A stretch of DNA of 11,350 nt, from contig JAGCOQ010000073.1 of the NCBI GenBank assembly GCA_017642625.1, forward strand, positions 1 to 11,350. The letters run 5' to 3'. Source of the DNA: Alphaproteobacteria bacterium (GTDB taxonomy: Bacteria; Pseudomonadota; Alphaproteobacteria; Rs-D84). Every line of letters begins with the position of its first letter. Positions within the stretch are counted from its first letter, which is position 1. This document shows positions 10,914-11,350 of the stretch, piece after piece. Under the pieces are notes generated by a model, which saw only the letters and a program-made list of their open reading frames with translations, was not told the origin of the DNA and did not search any database. The translations under genes were made by a program, and so were the position numbers.

Positions 10914-11350
10914 TAGAATAAAACTTTATTTCCAATATCGTAAATACCAGCGGTATCAATCAAAAGTTCAATTTCCGCGCTTGTTCCCTGCCCAACAAAA
11001 TCATCCTGTATATTAAAATCGTCTAGTTGGAAAAGGGCGTCATCGGGATTAACGGCCAAATCCAACATTGTATAGTCATGATTTCCGCCCGTGCGCTTAT
11101 AAGGCATCAATGAAATATTTGTTTCAAACCATTCTCCCCAATTGGGAATATGCAAGAAAATATCATCATATTGATATAATGTGCCGTTGCCATCATCGCC
11201 TACACAATCAAGCCTAAATTTTCCGGCAAGTTGCCCAGGCGCGTTCTGAAGTCCAGGCGCGCCCTGGGCGATAAGGCGCACGGCCTTTATCTTGATTTCG
11301 TTTTCTACCGGCAATTTAACGCGGCCAGCAAGTGACGGCGCGCCAAAGCA
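10913..11350 (-). CDS. 187-aa beta-rich structural protein, C-terminal part (continues from base 267 on the circle)
   Basis: This is the rest of the gene that starts at ATG 267. Bases 11210-11350 duplicate 1-141. The C-terminal part is acidic and aromatic (YQYDDIFLHIPNWGEWFET, LDDFNIQDDF) and ends AEIELLIDTAGIYDIGNKVLF, with the stop at 10913. The frame is continuous across the joint, which supports circularity. No family is recognised; a virion surface protein next to the receptor-binding candidate is inferred. Confidence 0.85.
   Translation of the reverse strand, partial: CFGAPSLAGRVKLPVENEIKIKAVRLIAQGAPGLQNAPGQLAGKFRLDCVGDDGNGTLYQYDDIFLHIPNWGEWFETNISLMPYKRTGGNHDYTMLDLAVNPDDALFQLDDFNIQDDFVGQGTSAEIELLIDTAGIYDIGNKVLF
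11210..11350. repeat. Terminal direct repeat (circular contig overlap), right copy
   Basis: Second copy of the 141-bp overlap, identical to bases 1-141. Treat it as a duplicate of the start of the circle, not as extra sequence. Confidence 0.93.

Overview
The window is one complete circular genome plus a short overlap. Bases 1-141 are identical to 11210-11350, so the circle closes at 11,209 bp. All 22 genes I can support lie on the minus strand and are tightly packed, with overlapping or nearly touching ends. Shine-Dalgarno (SD) sites, intrinsic terminators and sigma70-like promoter hexamers point to a bacterial host, whose taxon I cannot fix. The content suggests a small tailless bacterial virus, probably membrane-containing: several 160-210 aa beta-rich capsid-like proteins, a run of small proteins with hydrophobic tails, a peptidoglycan-type enzyme with a membrane anchor, and a spike or receptor-binding candidate.

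Layout in the direction of transcription (high to low coordinates). (1) 10240-8877: a gene-free control region of about 1.35 kb. It holds divergent overlapping promoters, an operator-like palindrome, a GC-rich hairpin-dense stretch, an A-tract followed by a G/T-rich tract, a minus-strand terminator closing the late genes, and a plus-strand terminator. (2) 8876-7195: an early-type operon of small, mostly AT-rich genes. These include a metallopeptidase-like gene split by a frameshift, an ASCH-domain protein and a 44-aa zinc ribbon; the operon ends at a terminator at 7161-7189. (3) 7150-3655: a transglutaminase-like protein, five membrane or virion proteins, and a 208-aa major capsid candidate followed by a strong terminator and a 15-bp inverted repeat. 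(4) 3518-280 and across the contig joint to 10245: three more capsid-like proteins, a small AT-rich gene, a DUF5675 protein, a 340-aa structural protein, a 187-aa protein spanning the joint, and a 219-aa receptor-binding candidate.

I could find no replication initiator, polymerase, integrase or packaging ATPase (no Walker A motif). The element therefore either relies on host or helper functions for replication and packaging, or carries unrecognised versions. The most unusual parts are the control region, which may encode a long structured plus-strand RNA or the replication origin; a 90-nt pseudoknot-like element in the early leader; the HELQH metallopeptidase split by a +1 shift; and the combination of several single-jelly-roll-like proteins with no packaging ATPase. 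Function calls for most structural genes are inferred from composition and context, not from recognised families.
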